Notes: generated from the sequence alone by a model not told the origin. 64,000 nt of DNA from Chenopodium formosanum (GCA_024500155.1 CM044867.1:27043632-27107631); one strand, 5' to 3'; positions 22,126-33,049 are shown, numbered from the stretch's first letter. A program made the numbers and translations.

Positions 22126-23508
22126 TGACAGGCTAAAGTCGTATCAGCTAATCAAAAGTATTACCTAAATCCTCTAACTAAAGTAGATAGGGAAGTAGGG
22201 TCGAATCCACAGGAAAACTGGTCTTTCTACTCCTAAATAATTAATATACTCTAAATTATCAAGGTAACCAAATTGTTGTTATAATATGAAACTATACTAC
22301 GAAGATTAAGTTTAAGGAGAAAATTAGATATAAGAAGGCCTAGGGTCACAGGTTCACCAATAATTAATATTCCGGGATAAAACATAACAATCAATCAATC
22401 AACATTGCACAAATAACATGATTAACAGGCTCTCGCAATTTATTAACCAGCATAGATCTAACAGGCTCTCGCAATTTACTAGATCTAAGTTCCTATTGAA
22501 AATAGCCTTTAATATCGAATTAACATCTGCTCGATTCATCAATTCAATATTGCTAAACATTCACAATCAAATTACATCTGCTCGATTCATAATCCAATTG
22601 CAAAGAATTAGAACAATTCAATAAGAAATTATCATGCAAAATCAATAATCAATAATAATAAATTACCCCTTCATATTAATTATGGATCCCCATAAACCCT
22701 AGAATTAAACTACTCGGACATAATCAAAACTAAACAAAGCATAATAATTAAACAAGACATAACAGAAATCGGAAAGAGTAAAATACTGAGATTAATTAAA
22801 GGAGAAATCGTACCAAGACGGCGGAATTACAAGAGTGTGAGGAACAAGGAAAGAAAATAAAATCTAGAGAGAGAAAGTTAAGTAGAGAGAAGGGAGAGAA
22901 AAACTAAACTAGAGCAATAATAATGATAAGATATCCTAATCTTGCCTAATAGAATTACATTAATACTAAGCAAGAGTTAACGCTAAAACAAAACAAAACG
23001 GAAAGCTAATCGTCTCTGAGGAACGACACGCGCCCGGTCGGGCAAGGGCTCGCCCGACCGGGCCCGCCTTTTTCTCCCCAAAAGCTTTCTCGCGCCCGGC
23101 CGGGCGCATGCACCGGGCGCATGTTGACTTGGCCCGCCCGACCGGGCGCGCCTCCGGGCGGAGAGAGTGGACTTGGGCGATGCTCATGGGCTTCGAAATC
23201 TCCAACTCTTGGGCCTCCGAACTTGGCCCAAGTCCTCAAATCTTCATAACCAAGCCCTTAATCACCGATTTGATCCCTCCAATCGGCCTTGGGCTATCGA
23301 AAGCGGTCGCGGTCTTCCAATACTTATAGATGCTCCTCGAAAAACCCGGGAAATTGCTCCAAGTACGCAAATTCCTACAAAACTCAAGCAAAACTACCAA
23401 AACACTGGAAAACACAAATTAGTAATAAAAGTGGCTCGTAGGAGCCAAAAACACTACTAATTACGACCAAGGGACGGGGATAAATATATATATATAATGA
23501 ACACATCA
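22126..23508 (-). repeat. 3' LTR of element E
   Basis: Same length as the 5' LTR, with palindromes starting at 23033, 23053, 23095 and 23137. It is preceded on the minus strand by the polypurine tract GGCTTGGGGGAGTT (23509-23522). Confidence 0.92.
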
Positions 23509-25215
23509 AACTCCCCCAAGCCAAACCTTTGCTTGTCCCTAAGCAAAGAGCTCCTCAATGAACAAATAAAACATGCCTCACCCCAATATAAAAACCAAGC
23601 ACAAACGATTCAAGGTAAATCAAGTGAACATGCTTCAAAATCAACCAATCTTATCCATCTAATCACCCTTCATCCCCAACAATTGTCAAATAGAGCAAAC
23701 CACAAGAGCATATAGAATTCAAGACTAGTGCTCACACACTCAACTCTCATTTATGTGGCGAGTAAAAGATGTACTCGATCGCTCTCCATCCCAACCCCTT
23801 TAATGTGAACAATGCCCTCCCAAACTCACAACACTCGTGTGTTTAAAAAGACATACACTCAACCTAATAGTCGACTCGGAATATGTCAATTCATAACTTG
23901 CATTGTTAAACAACACTTTCATACTTACACAACCCTATGCACAAGGTCAAAAGGTCTTTTAAAGCTTGTAATGTAAGGTTAGGGAAAAGGGTAGGATAAA
24001 TTTGGGAATATGTGAGAGAAAAGCTATGCAAAAAGGGAGCCATATCCTAATAAACACATGACCAAAAATAATGGTCATAATCATCTCCAACAAAACTAAC
24101 TCCAACATAAATCACCAAACATACTCCAACCAAAAAAATCAATCCCAATACTTACAAAAATTCACTCATAAAAATATGATAATATAGAACAAGAGTGAAT
24201 AACAAACTTTGAACTCAAACTCAAATATTTACAATGAAACTCAATTTTTTCTTTCTTTTCTTTTGATCAACCTTCACTTAGAACATTTGAACATTAAACA
24301 CTTTTTTTCTTTTGCTCTTTTTTTTTTTTTATATTATTATTAGAAGTTCACTTTTTTTTTTCTTTGAAATTTCTCATTTTTTTTCCTTGAACTTCTTTTT
24401 TTCTTTTTCATCACACTTTTATTTTTCTCAAATATATACACTTTTAAACTCATCAAAACAAAAATATGATCAAGAACAAAATACTTCTCACCCAAATTGT
24501 GCAAATAATGTGCACACTACAAACTCCCTCACCTCACTCACTAATAGCTCCCCCAAGCCAAGCTTGGGACTAGTAACCAATGGGGCAAACATGGCTTGTA
24601 ATGTGGCTAAAAACAATAAAAAGTCAAGGCAACAACAGGGGTAGCAAGAAGGGAACAAATGTATCTAATAAATCTGATGGCTACCTAAAAGAACAAATGC
24701 CTTCGTCCTCCACATGTGCATAATAGTGAGTTATGAAACACTACTCATCGTTGCAAATCAATACTCAAATTCATTGACATACCAGGAACTAATCACACAT
24801 TCCTAACCAAATCAACTAGTCAAGCACTATATTCACAAGTAGTTAGACAAAATTGACGCATGTTTAGGAATCCAAGCAATTAAACTTCAAATCATGATCA
24901 ACAAATCCACAATGCTCACAATCAAATACCAAGAATCAAAACAATTTTTCTCAAGTATGGGGCACAGGGAAGCATAATTTACAGTTCATTGGTTCGTATT
25001 TTTTTTATTTTTTTGATTTTTCAATTTTTTTTGTATTTTTCATATAAGGAAAGCAATAAACTAAACTAAAAAGCAATAAAACTAAACTAACAAAACACAC
25101 CAAAAATAAACAAAAATAAAGAAAAGGAAAGAGAAAAGTATATACCAAATCCAAAAATCCTCCCCCAAGCCAAGATCGGACAATGTCCTCATTGGCTCGA
25201 AAGTAGCCCAGCTGG
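23509..25215 (-). other. 3' untranslated region of element E
   Basis: About 1.7 kb with no conserved coding. It has strongly T- and A-rich tracts (24300-24420 and 25005-25040). The polypurine motif TTGGCTTGGGGGAG occurs three times on the minus strand: 25160-25173, 24548-24561 and 23511-23524. Only the last abuts the LTR. Confidence 0.75.
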
Positions 25216-26748
25216 CTACTCATCCTCATCCTGGTCCATATGAGAGGACCCACCTGCTCCACCACTGGAACCTGCACCATCTGCACCAAAAGAGCTACCA
25301 CCAAAATAGTTAGCTTGAAAAGTCCCCCCCGGCGGTCCCCCAAAAGGAATGTCCTGGCCGTACCCATAGAACGAGGAATAGTCTGTGTAAATACCATGGG
25401 CAGTGGGATCCCTATCATATCCCTGAGGTGGGGGCTGGAACCAGTCTGGGTAAACAGCATCGTCGGGAATGTTGCCCCGACGAGCATAATCATCATAAAT
25501 GGGGTAGAGTCCCCTACCCTGGTTCCTCTCTAGGTAGCCTAGCCTCTGGTCGACAGAACCAATCATCTGTCTGAACTCGGTCTGGGTCTGCTCTATGCGA
25601 CCTATGGCCTGGCCAATACTCTGCAAGTCCCAAACTGGGTCAGAGTCACCGTGAGGGACGGAATGGGACTGTCGGGGTGGTGATGGTGGCTGTGGAATGG
25701 GTTGAGCTACGAGCTGTGGTTGAGCCTGGGCCTGTTGTGGATCCTCACCCCTAGCATGGGCAACTAACAGGGCGTAAGTGTAGGACTCTTGCCCTGGTGG
25801 AAAGGCGGTCAGGTCTGGGTTGGGCAAAGGAAAAATGGGCAAGGGTTGTTCAGTCCCTGTCCTAATGCACCAATGGGTGACCTGGTTCTCGTCTACCCGC
25901 AACCACCCAAGCTCCTCAAGGTACCTAGAGGTCATGTAGGTATCGGGTCCCATGTTGGTCATCTTATGAGGTCCACTCTCTACAAAACCGGCCTTCTTGA
26001 TGGCTATCCTAGTGATAAGGCCACCAAGACGGATAGGGGTAGTGTGGTGGTTGCTGGCCGTAGCGTGCCTACCTAGGTGGTGAATAATGTACCGGGCGAT
26101 GTTCAGTTTTTCATACCCAAAAATGTAATGGCCAATCACAGCAAGTTCATTGGTCTGACAGTTATGGGGTTCATTTCTACCTAGGAAACATACACCGGCA
26201 AATCTCTGCCACAATTTGGGGATGGGGTGGTGAATGGGCCTAGCACTAGCATGTTGAGCAGAAACATTTGAAATGCCAGTCAAAGCTAAATAAACATCTT
26301 CCATTTTAAATTCAGCATTCCATTGTCTGTGCAAATCAGGTTCCAGTTCAAATAATTTACAAAATTCCACAAAAGAAAGAGTGATATTTTTATTGTTAAG
26401 CCTAAATATTAATTTAGGACCACTTTTATGGTTTTGAATAACAAGAGAAGACAAAAATTCACAAGTTAATTCACGGTATGTCGCATAATGCATATCTACA
26501 AATTTACGCATACCAATATCGTTTAAAAATCTCCTAACAAAACCATATAAACCTAAAGCTTCTAAAGTGGGACGGTGTACCCACCGTGAGGGAATTACCT
26601 CTCTTCCGTAGAGCACCTCCAATTTCTCCCGTTGCTCCGCTGTCGCGATCTTGATCGTCGGCCACTGAGCGAGTTGAAGAGCTGGATCGTATTGTTGGGA
26701 CGAGCTGGAGCTACCCCCGAGCAAATTTCGAGCCCTTTTAGCCGCCAT
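25216..26748 (-). CDS. Athila third ORF (ATHILA ORF-1/env-like)
   Basis: 510 codons from ATG at 26748. Residues 1-300 match the Athila-specific ORF family (Pfam ATHILA) by pattern: GLYGFVRRFLNDIGMRKFVD, YRELTCEFLSSLVIQN and SFVEFCKLFELEPD. The C-terminal 200 residues are Pro/Gln/Gly-rich and end in DQDEDE. I see no signal peptide and no membrane segment in this frame, so an envelope role is not supported here. The ORF lies between the palindrome array and the 3' untranslated region, where such extra ORFs are found in Athila elements. Its function is unknown. The frame is intact. Confidence 0.85.
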   Translation of the reverse strand: MAAKRARNLLGGSSSSSQQYDPALQLAQWPTIKIATAEQREKLEVLYGREVIPSRWVHRPTLEALGLYGFVRRFLNDIGMRKFVDMHYATYRELTCEFLSSLVIQNHKSGPKLIFRLNNKNITLSFVEFCKLFELEPDLHRQWNAEFKMEDVYLALTGISNVSAQHASARPIHHPIPKLWQRFAGVCFLGRNEPHNCQTNELAVIGHYIFGYEKLNIARYIIHHLGRHATASNHHTTPIRLGGLITRIAIKKAGFVESGPHKMTNMGPDTYMTSRYLEELGWLRVDENQVTHWCIRTGTEQPLPIFPLPNPDLTAFPPGQESYTYALLVAHARGEDPQQAQAQPQLVAQPIPQPPSPPRQSHSVPHGDSDPVWDLQSIGQAIGRIEQTQTEFRQMIGSVDQRLGYLERNQGRGLYPIYDDYARRGNIPDDAVYPDWFQPPPQGYDRDPTAHGIYTDYSSFYGYGQDIPFGGPPGGTFQANYFGGSSFGADGAGSSGGAGGSSHMDQDEDE

Positions 26749-26990
26749 TAGGTAGTAGTCGAAAATTTAATTTGTGGAAATGTAGAATTTTTTTTTTATG
26801 TAGGAATGTAGAGGATGAAGAGAGGAGTAAGAAAATGTAAAAAGTTTTGGATTTGGGTAAGAGAAGGAGGAGAAATCTTAGAGAGAAGTCAGAGGAAATT
26901 TAGAGTTTTTAGAGAGATAAAGCCGAAGGAAGAGAAATAAAATGAGAAAAGAGGAAGAAGACGGGAAGAAAAAGAGATGGGGAAGGCGCG

Positions 26991-27400
26991 CCCGGTCGGG
27001 CTAGAGGGCGCCCGGTCGGGCGATCTTGATTGGCATTCAGTTCAGTTCTCGCGCCCGGTCGGGCGCCGTTTCGCCCGATCGGGCGATCACATTCGTCATG
27101 AGCTCCCTCTCTCGCGCCCGGTCGGGCGCCATTTCGCCCGATCGGGCGATCAGAGGGACCTGGGTTCTTTTCGCCTCGCGCCCGGCCGGGCGTCTCACTG
27201 CCCGGTCGGGCCAATTTCTCAAGATTTTCGATCTTCTTTTCGCGCCCGGTCGGGCGACCTTCCGCCCGGTCGGGCCAATTTTTAGTCCGTATACGTCAAC
27301 TCTCGCGCCCGGTCGGGCGAAACTCCGCCCGGTCGGGCCAATTTTTAGTCCGTATACGTCAACTCTCGCGCCCGGTCGGGCGAAACTCCGCCCGGCCGGG
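26991..27400 (-). repeat. Phased CCCGGTCGGG palindrome array
   Basis: Fourteen copies of CCCGRYCGGG start at 26991, 27011, 27054, 27074, 27117, 27137, 27181, 27201, 27245, 27265, 27308, 27328, 27371 and 27391. Seven pairs are each exactly 20 bp apart, with pairs every 63-64 bp. The sequence between pairs is largely unrelated except in the last two or three units. The array lies between pol and the third ORF, and the same motif occurs in the LTRs. Predicted ORFs across it are compositional. Confidence 0.9.
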
Positions 27401-27621
27401 CTCGAGAGCAAGTTTTGACGAACTTTTTTTCTTCCTCAAAATTTGACTAACTCTTTCCTATAAACTGTACCAAAAACGCGTAAAACTCATTAAATTCCCT
27501 CCTCTCTCCTCTCATAAGAAAAAGAAAGAAAAACAAAAATTAAAGCAAGTAAAATACGGGTTGCCTCCCGCAAAGCGCTGGTTTATCTAGGTCCCGCACG
27601 ACCTTTTTACCTCCATTGAGC

Positions 27622-30600
27622 TCATTTAGGAAGTGGAGTTAGGAGAGTCTCCTCCACATCCCTAATGGTAGCACCATCATGATACACTTTGAGTCTTTGA
27701 CCATTGACCTTGAACTCTTCACCTTTGTTATTCACCAACTCCACCGAACCGAATTTGTTCACTTTTGTGACAGTGAAGGGACCGGACCACCTAGATTTCA
27801 ACTTTCCTGGAAAAATCTTCAATCTAGGGTTAAAGAGAAGGACCTTATCACCCGGTGTAAACTCTTTTGGTAGGATCCTCTTGTCATGCCACTTCTTGGT
27901 CTTCTCCTTGTAGATGCGTGCATTGTCATAGGCCGACAATCTAAACTCATCCAACTCATTGAGTTGGAGAAGTGTCTTCTTGCCCGCGGCCTTAGAATCC
28001 ATGTTAAGCTCCTTGATTGCCCAAAAAGCTTTGTACTCCAATTCTACGGGAAGATGACATGCCTTACCATAAACTAGCCTATAAGGTGAAGTACCAATTG
28101 GTGTCTTGAATGCCGTTCGGTATGCCCAAAGTGTGTCATCTAACTTCATACTCCAGTCCTTCCTAGACTTGGCTACTACCTTCTCTAAAATCGCCTTGAT
28201 TTCTCTATTAGAGACCTCAACTTGACCGCTAGTTTGGGGATGGTAACAAAGCCCGGTTCTATGATATACACCATACTTCTTAAGTAAATTGTCCAACTGT
28301 CTCTCGTGGAAGTGGGAACCTCCATCACTAATAATAGCTCGTGGGACACCAAACCTGGGAAATATGATTCTCTTGAATAGCTTGATGACTACCTTGGAGT
28401 CATTTGTTGGTGATGCTATGGCTTCAACCCATTTGGACACATAATCGACGGCCACAAGTATGTAACAATTCCCATTGGAAGATGGGAACGGCCCCATATA
28501 ATCGATACCCCAAACGTCAAATATTTCAACTTCAAGTATCCCAGTTTGGGGCATCTCATGCCTCCGCGAAATGTTGCCAGTCCTCTGGCAAGAGTCACAA
28601 GCCTGCACAAAAGTGTTAGCATCTTTAAACATGGTAGGCCAAAAGAAGCCTGACTCGTTAATCTTGGCCACCGTTCTAGAGGGGCCGTGATGTCCACCAT
28701 AGGGTGAAGTGTGGCAACTAGTAAGGACGCCGTGAACTTCCCATTCGGGAACACACCTGCGAAATAATCCATCTGCACACTCACGAAACAAAAAAGGATC
28801 ATCCCAAAAATAATGTTTAACATCAGAAAGGAATTTCTTTTTCTGTTGGTAGGACAAGTCAGGAGGTAGAGTACCACCCACCAAATAATTAGCAAAATAT
28901 GCATACCAAGGGTGATTCTCTACTACTGCATACAGGTTGTCATCGGGGAACGAATCATCTATAGGAAGAGAATCCTTACCCTCATCATACCTGATACGTG
29001 ACAAGTGATCTGCCACTACGTTCTCTGCTCCCTTTTCGTCTCTTATCTCAATATTGAAATCTTGGAGCAAAAGAACCCACCGGAGTAGCCTTGGCTTGGA
29101 TTCAGCCTTAGCTATTAGATATTTCAACGCTGCATGGTCAGTAAAAACAATGACTTTAGAACCAACAAGATATGATCTAAACTTTTCTAAAGCATATATA
29201 ACAGCAAGAAACTCCTTTTCCGTGGTGGCATAATTGACTTGGGCCTCATCTAAAGTTTTGCTTGCATAATAGATAGCGTGAAAAACTTTATCCTTCCTTT
29301 GTCCAAGCACGGCTCCTAGAGCATAGTCACTTGCATCACACATAATTTCGAATGGAAGGTTCCAATCGGGAGCACATATGATGGGTGCTGATATCAAAGC
29401 CTGCTTAATCCTGTCAAAAGCCTCAAGACACTCGTCAGTAAAAACAAAAGGGGCATCCTTAAGCAAAAGCTGAGTTAGTGGTTTAGCAATTTTAGAAAAA
29501 TCCTTGATAAAACGGCGATAAAACCCCGCATGACCCAAGAAACTCCTAACTCCCTTAACATTAACTGGGGGAGGTAATTGCTCAATCACTGAAATTTTAG
29601 CTTTGTCCACCTGTATGCCCTTATCAGATACAATATGACCCAAGACTACTCCCTCTGTCACCATAAAGTGACATTTTTCCCAATTTAGAACCAAATTGCA
29701 TTCTTCACATCTTTTCAGGATTTTAGCTAGGTTAATTAAACATGCATCAAATGAGGAACCATAAACACTAAAATCATCCATAAAGACTTCCATGATAAAC
29801 TCTATGAAATCAGAAAAAATGCTCATCATGCAACGTTGAAAAGTAGCAGGCGCATTACACAAACCAAAAGGCATTCTACGATATGCAAAAGTGCCATAAG
29901 GGCATGTAAATGTAGTCTTTTCCTGGTCGTCAGGGTGGATCGGGATTTGGAAAAATCCCGAATACCCATCCAAATAGCAAAAGAACTTATGGTTTGCTAA
30001 CCTCTCAAGCATTTGATCAATAAAGGGGAGAGGGAAGTGGTCCTTTTTAGTGGCGACATTTAGTCTACGATAGTCAATGCACATACGCCACCCTGTAACA
30101 GTTCTAGTGGGAATTAATTCATTTTTATCATTTTTAACGACAGTCATCCCACCCTTCTTAGGAACCACCTGTACAGGACTTACCCATTTAGAGTCAGAAA
30201 TAGGATAGATGATACCTGCATCAAGTAACTTCATAACCTCTTTCTTGACTACCTCTTGCATATTAGGATTCAACCTCCTCTGGGGTTGAACGCAGGGCTT
30301 GTAATTTTCCTCTAAGTGTATCTTGTGCATAAAAAAATCAGGGCTTATACCCTTGAGATCATCAATACTGTACCCTATTTCCCTTTTGTGGGTTCGGAGA
30401 ACCTCTAAAAGTTGAGAAATTTGTGGGTCATCCAGTGCAGTACTAATGATCACAGGGTACAATTCCTGCTCATCAAGGAAAACATATTTTACATGGGAAG
30501 GGAGAGGTTTTAGTTCGGGTTTCTTCACCTCTGCAGGTTTTGATTCCTGAACCAAATTTACTACCTTCACACAATCATTAAGATCAGATTCCTCGGTGGC

Positions 30601-31674
30601 AAGAGCTCTTTCTATATCGTCCACCTCCGTGCTCCATACGCTCATGTCACCTGCAGACAAATTTCCACAGAGAATTTCCTCCAAGGGGTCCCTTGCAAGA
30701 ACCTGTGGTAAACTTTCCTCACAAATATCATCCATTATATCAAGCACATCAATCAAATAACAATTTTCTTCAAGCATTGGACCTTTTAAAACTTTCCCTA
30801 AATTAAACGTGATATTATCGTCGCCTACAGAAAGGGTTAGTTTACCATTTTTGACGTCAATAATGGCTCCTGCAGTATGGAGAAAAGGTCTACCTAATAT
30901 AATGGGAATTTGCGTGTCCTCAGCCATGTCTAGAACAACAAAATCAACGGGGATAAAAAATTTACCAACTCTAACAGGTACATCCTCTAAAATACCTAAG
31001 GGGTATTTAACAGAACGGTCTGCCATTTGCAATGTTATATTAGTAACTTTTAAATCACCCATATTTAATTTAGCACAAACAGACGATGGCATTACACTAA
31101 CAGAAGCACCTAGATCACATAATGCTTTATCAATGAAGACATTACCAATATGACAGGGGATAGAAAAACTACCGGGATCCTTTAATTTAGGAGGGGATTT
31201 ATTCTGTAAAAGTGCACTACATTCCTCAGTGAATGCTACGGTTTCTACCTCATTAAAGGCCCTCTTCCTAGTCAGAATGTCTTTCATAAATTTAGCATAT
31301 GCAGGAACCTGAGTAATAAGTTCTGTGAAAGGAACTGTTACCTGCAAATTTTTAACAACCTCCAAAAACTTACCAAACTGTTTATCCAACTTAGTCTTCA
31401 AGTGACGGTTGGGAAAAGGTAGCTTGATAACTGGTGGTGCTTCCCTACTCTTCTCCTGGGGTGCATCCTTCCCTGGGGTTGTACCCTGCAATGAATCATC
31501 AAAAATATTAGCATCAGGAATTTTACCCTGCAGCCCTGCTGGGGAAATTGGTACAAAGGAATCAGGATTAGCAATGTCAGATAATTCAGGTTCATCCTCT
31601 TTGGGCATTTGGGGCCCATCATAGTGTGAACCACTCCTTAGGGTGATTGCATTTGCATGATCCGTTGGTTGCAT
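27622..31674 (-). CDS. pol polyprotein of Athila-like element E
   Basis: A fully open 1,350-codon frame. It starts near the conserved AITLRSG that links gag and pol. Protease active site CDLGASVSVMP is at about residue 186. Reverse transcriptase has WRMCIDYRRLN, FCYLDGYSGFFQIPIHP and the catalytic FMDDF at about 631-635. RNase H has MCDASDYALGAVLGQ and FTDHAALKYL (about 778-850). Integrase has an HHCC zinc region ending CDSCQRTG (about 1026), WGIDYMGPFP, IISDGGSHF and YHPQTSGQVEVSNREIK, with the three acidic catalytic residues present. No chromodomain follows, as expected for the Athila lineage. It would supply all enzymes for retrotransposition. It lies +1 relative to gag, 97 bases after the gag stop. 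Confidence 0.92.
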   Translation of the reverse strand: MQPTDHANAITLRSGSHYDGPQMPKEDEPELSDIANPDSFVPISPAGLQGKIPDANIFDDSLQGTTPGKDAPQEKSREAPPVIKLPFPNRHLKTKLDKQFGKFLEVVKNLQVTVPFTELITQVPAYAKFMKDILTRKRAFNEVETVAFTEECSALLQNKSPPKLKDPGSFSIPCHIGNVFIDKALCDLGASVSVMPSSVCAKLNMGDLKVTNITLQMADRSVKYPLGILEDVPVRVGKFFIPVDFVVLDMAEDTQIPIILGRPFLHTAGAIIDVKNGKLTLSVGDDNITFNLGKVLKGPMLEENCYLIDVLDIMDDICEESLPQVLARDPLEEILCGNLSAGDMSVWSTEVDDIERALATEESDLNDCVKVVNLVQESKPAEVKKPELKPLPSHVKYVFLDEQELYPVIISTALDDPQISQLLEVLRTHKREIGYSIDDLKGISPDFFMHKIHLEENYKPCVQPQRRLNPNMQEVVKKEVMKLLDAGIIYPISDSKWVSPVQVVPKKGGMTVVKNDKNELIPTRTVTGWRMCIDYRRLNVATKKDHFPLPFIDQMLERLANHKFFCYLDGYSGFFQIPIHPDDQEKTTFTCPYGTFAYRRMPFGLCNAPATFQRCMMSIFSDFIEFIMEVFMDDFSVYGSSFDACLINLAKILKRCEECNLVLNWEKCHFMVTEGVVLGHIVSDKGIQVDKAKISVIEQLPPPVNVKGVRSFLGHAGFYRRFIKDFSKIAKPLTQLLLKDAPFVFTDECLEAFDRIKQALISAPIICAPDWNLPFEIMCDASDYALGAVLGQRKDKVFHAIYYASKTLDEAQVNYATTEKEFLAVIYALEKFRSYLVGSKVIVFTDHAALKYLIAKAESKPRLLRWVLLLQDFNIEIRDEKGAENVVADHLSRIRYDEGKDSLPIDDSFPDDNLYAVVENHPWYAYFANYLVGGTLPPDLSYQQKKKFLSDVKHYFWDDPFLFRECADGLFRRCVPEWEVHGVLTSCHTSPYGGHHGPSRTVAKINESGFFWPTMFKDANTFVQACDSCQRTGNISRRHEMPQTGILEVEIFDVWGIDYMGPFPSSNGNCYILVAVDYVSKWVEAIASPTNDSKVVIKLFKRIIFPRFGVPRAIISDGGSHFHERQLDNLLKKYGVYHRTGLCYHPQTSGQVEVSNREIKAILEKVVAKSRKDWSMKLDDTLWAYRTAFKTPIGTSPYRLVYGKACHLPVELEYKAFWAIKELNMDSKAAGKKTLLQLNELDEFRLSAYDNARIYKEKTKKWHDKRILPKEFTPGDKVLLFNPRLKIFPGKLKSRWSGPFTVTKVNKFGSVELVNNKGEEFKVNGQRLKVYHDGATIRDVEETLLTPLPK

Positions 31675-31771
31675 TCCCTGGTAAAGCTCCCTGCTGACGA
31701 GATTGAAGGGTAGAGGACAATTGTGCTATTTGGGTGTCCATGACTTTATTATGGGCTATAATAGAGTCAAT

Positions 31772-32941
31772 CTATTGGTCTCTACTCTCCATATGTTTTT
31801 GCATGTTGGTCAGCATTGCCCTAATTTCTGATAAAGCAGGGTCAGAAGATGTAGTAGGGGGCTGTGATGGGGGTTTCTGATTAGCATGAGGATGGTAATA
31901 TTTCTGCTGTGGAGGGGGTGTTTGTTGTGGTTGTTGTGGAGGTGGAGGATTTTGAACATTGGTGCTACGGTAAGATAGGTAGGGATGGTTCCGGTAGCCA
32001 GGATTGTAGGAATTGGAGTATGGGTTATTTTGCTTGTAAGTTTGAAAAGCATTAACTTGCTCCATTGAACTCCTGCAATCTTGTTCAAAATGACCTACAC
32101 TTCCACAATTTTCACAGAAAGCATCATTAGCATTATTAGAAACAGCAGAAACATTAGCAACAGAATTAGGATTGTTAGTAGTAAGATTATCTAGTTTCTG
32201 ACAAATAGAAGTAAGCTGGGCTTGCAATAAAGTGACTGAATCCACATGATGCTTGCCCTTGTTAGCAAAGCCTCTAGCATTCCCATATTGGGAATTATGG
32301 ATTGCCATATCTTCGATAACCTGACCTGCATCATCAACATTTAAATTCATAAATCTACCGCTAGCTGCGGAATCTAAAATTGTCCTAGATGCATTTCCTA
32401 AACCATTGTAAAAAGCTTGAATCAACTGCCACTTCGCCAAATTGTGGTGGGGACACTCCCTCTGCAGATCCTTGAATCTTTCCCAAGCTTCATATAATGC
32501 TTCATCTGCCTCTTGGGCAAAATTCTGGATGGCGCTTCTCAATAAAGCTGTTTTCTCTGCAGGGTAATATTTATTATAAAAATTCAACGCAAGAGTCTCC
32601 CAGTTAGTAATACCAAGTGCAGCTCTATTCAAACCATTAAACCATAATTTAGCTTTTCCACATAAAGAAAAGGGAAAAAGAATCTCCCTGATTTGATCCT
32701 GCGTTACCCCATTCTGCCTAATAGTATTGCAGTATTGACAGAAATCTGCAATGTGAAGATTAGGATCTTCACCCTTTGCTCCACTGAATTGCTTCCTTTC
32801 TATCATCATAATGAATTGGGGCTTGATCTCGAACTGGACTCCCTCGAGATCGGGCGTAGGAGAAAGATGCGGAAAATCTGTCAGCGATGGTTGCGAATAA
32901 TCGCTAAGCTTACGAGGTGGTGGAGGTGGTGGTGTACCCAT
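31772..32941 (-). CDS. gag of Athila-like element E
   Basis: 389 codons from ATG at 32941. The capsid domain (Retrotrans_gag type) spans about residues 40-230, with FPFSLCGKAKLWFNGL, NFYNKYYPAEKT and QAFYNGLGNASRTILDSAA. A zinc knuckle CENCGSVGHFEQDC lies near residue 275, followed by an Asn/Pro/Gln-rich tail. The frame ends at a TAG (31774-31772). Translation of the same frame beyond the stop continues with family-like sequence (DSIIAHNKVMDTQIAQLSS) for about 30 codons. Athila elements usually have gag and pol fused, so the TAG and the following +1 shift are either lesions or a recoding site. The protein forms particles and binds the element RNA. Confidence 0.85.
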   Translation of the reverse strand: MGTPPPPPPRKLSDYSQPSLTDFPHLSPTPDLEGVQFEIKPQFIMMIERKQFSGAKGEDPNLHIADFCQYCNTIRQNGVTQDQIREILFPFSLCGKAKLWFNGLNRAALGITNWETLALNFYNKYYPAEKTALLRSAIQNFAQEADEALYEAWERFKDLQRECPHHNLAKWQLIQAFYNGLGNASRTILDSAASGRFMNLNVDDAGQVIEDMAIHNSQYGNARGFANKGKHHVDSVTLLQAQLTSICQKLDNLTTNNPNSVANVSAVSNNANDAFCENCGSVGHFEQDCRSSMEQVNAFQTYKQNNPYSNSYNPGYRNHPYLSYRSTNVQNPPPPQQPQQTPPPQQKYYHPHANQKPPSQPPTTSSDPALSEIRAMLTNMQKHMESRDQ

Positions 32942-33027
32942 CTCTAGTTCTGAATCAGAAGAATGCTCCGAATCACTAGAGGAAGGTAATGGATTTCCAG
33001 GAATATCACTACTCCCGGAAACCGTTC

Positions 33028-33044
33028 CCCCGGCAACGGCGCCA
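33028..33044 (-). other. Primer-binding site, tRNA-Asp
   Basis: TGGCGCCGTTGCCGGGG on the minus strand is complementary to the 3' end of plant tRNA-Asp, as is usual for Athila elements. Five bases separate it from the LTR. Confidence 0.85.
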
Positions 33045-33049
33045 AATTT

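Noticed and set aside
25005..25496. A minus-strand frame overlapping the end of the Athila third ORF has a long hydrophobic stretch like a membrane segment
   Set aside because: The Phe/Leu/Val run comes from a T-rich untranslated tract that also contains a polypurine motif, and there is no start or family match. A frameshift-made envelope protein is possible but unsupported.
26909..27418. Overlapping open frames rich in Ala, Arg, Pro and Gly
   Set aside because: They are produced by the CCCGGTCGGG palindrome array and have no independent coding signal.
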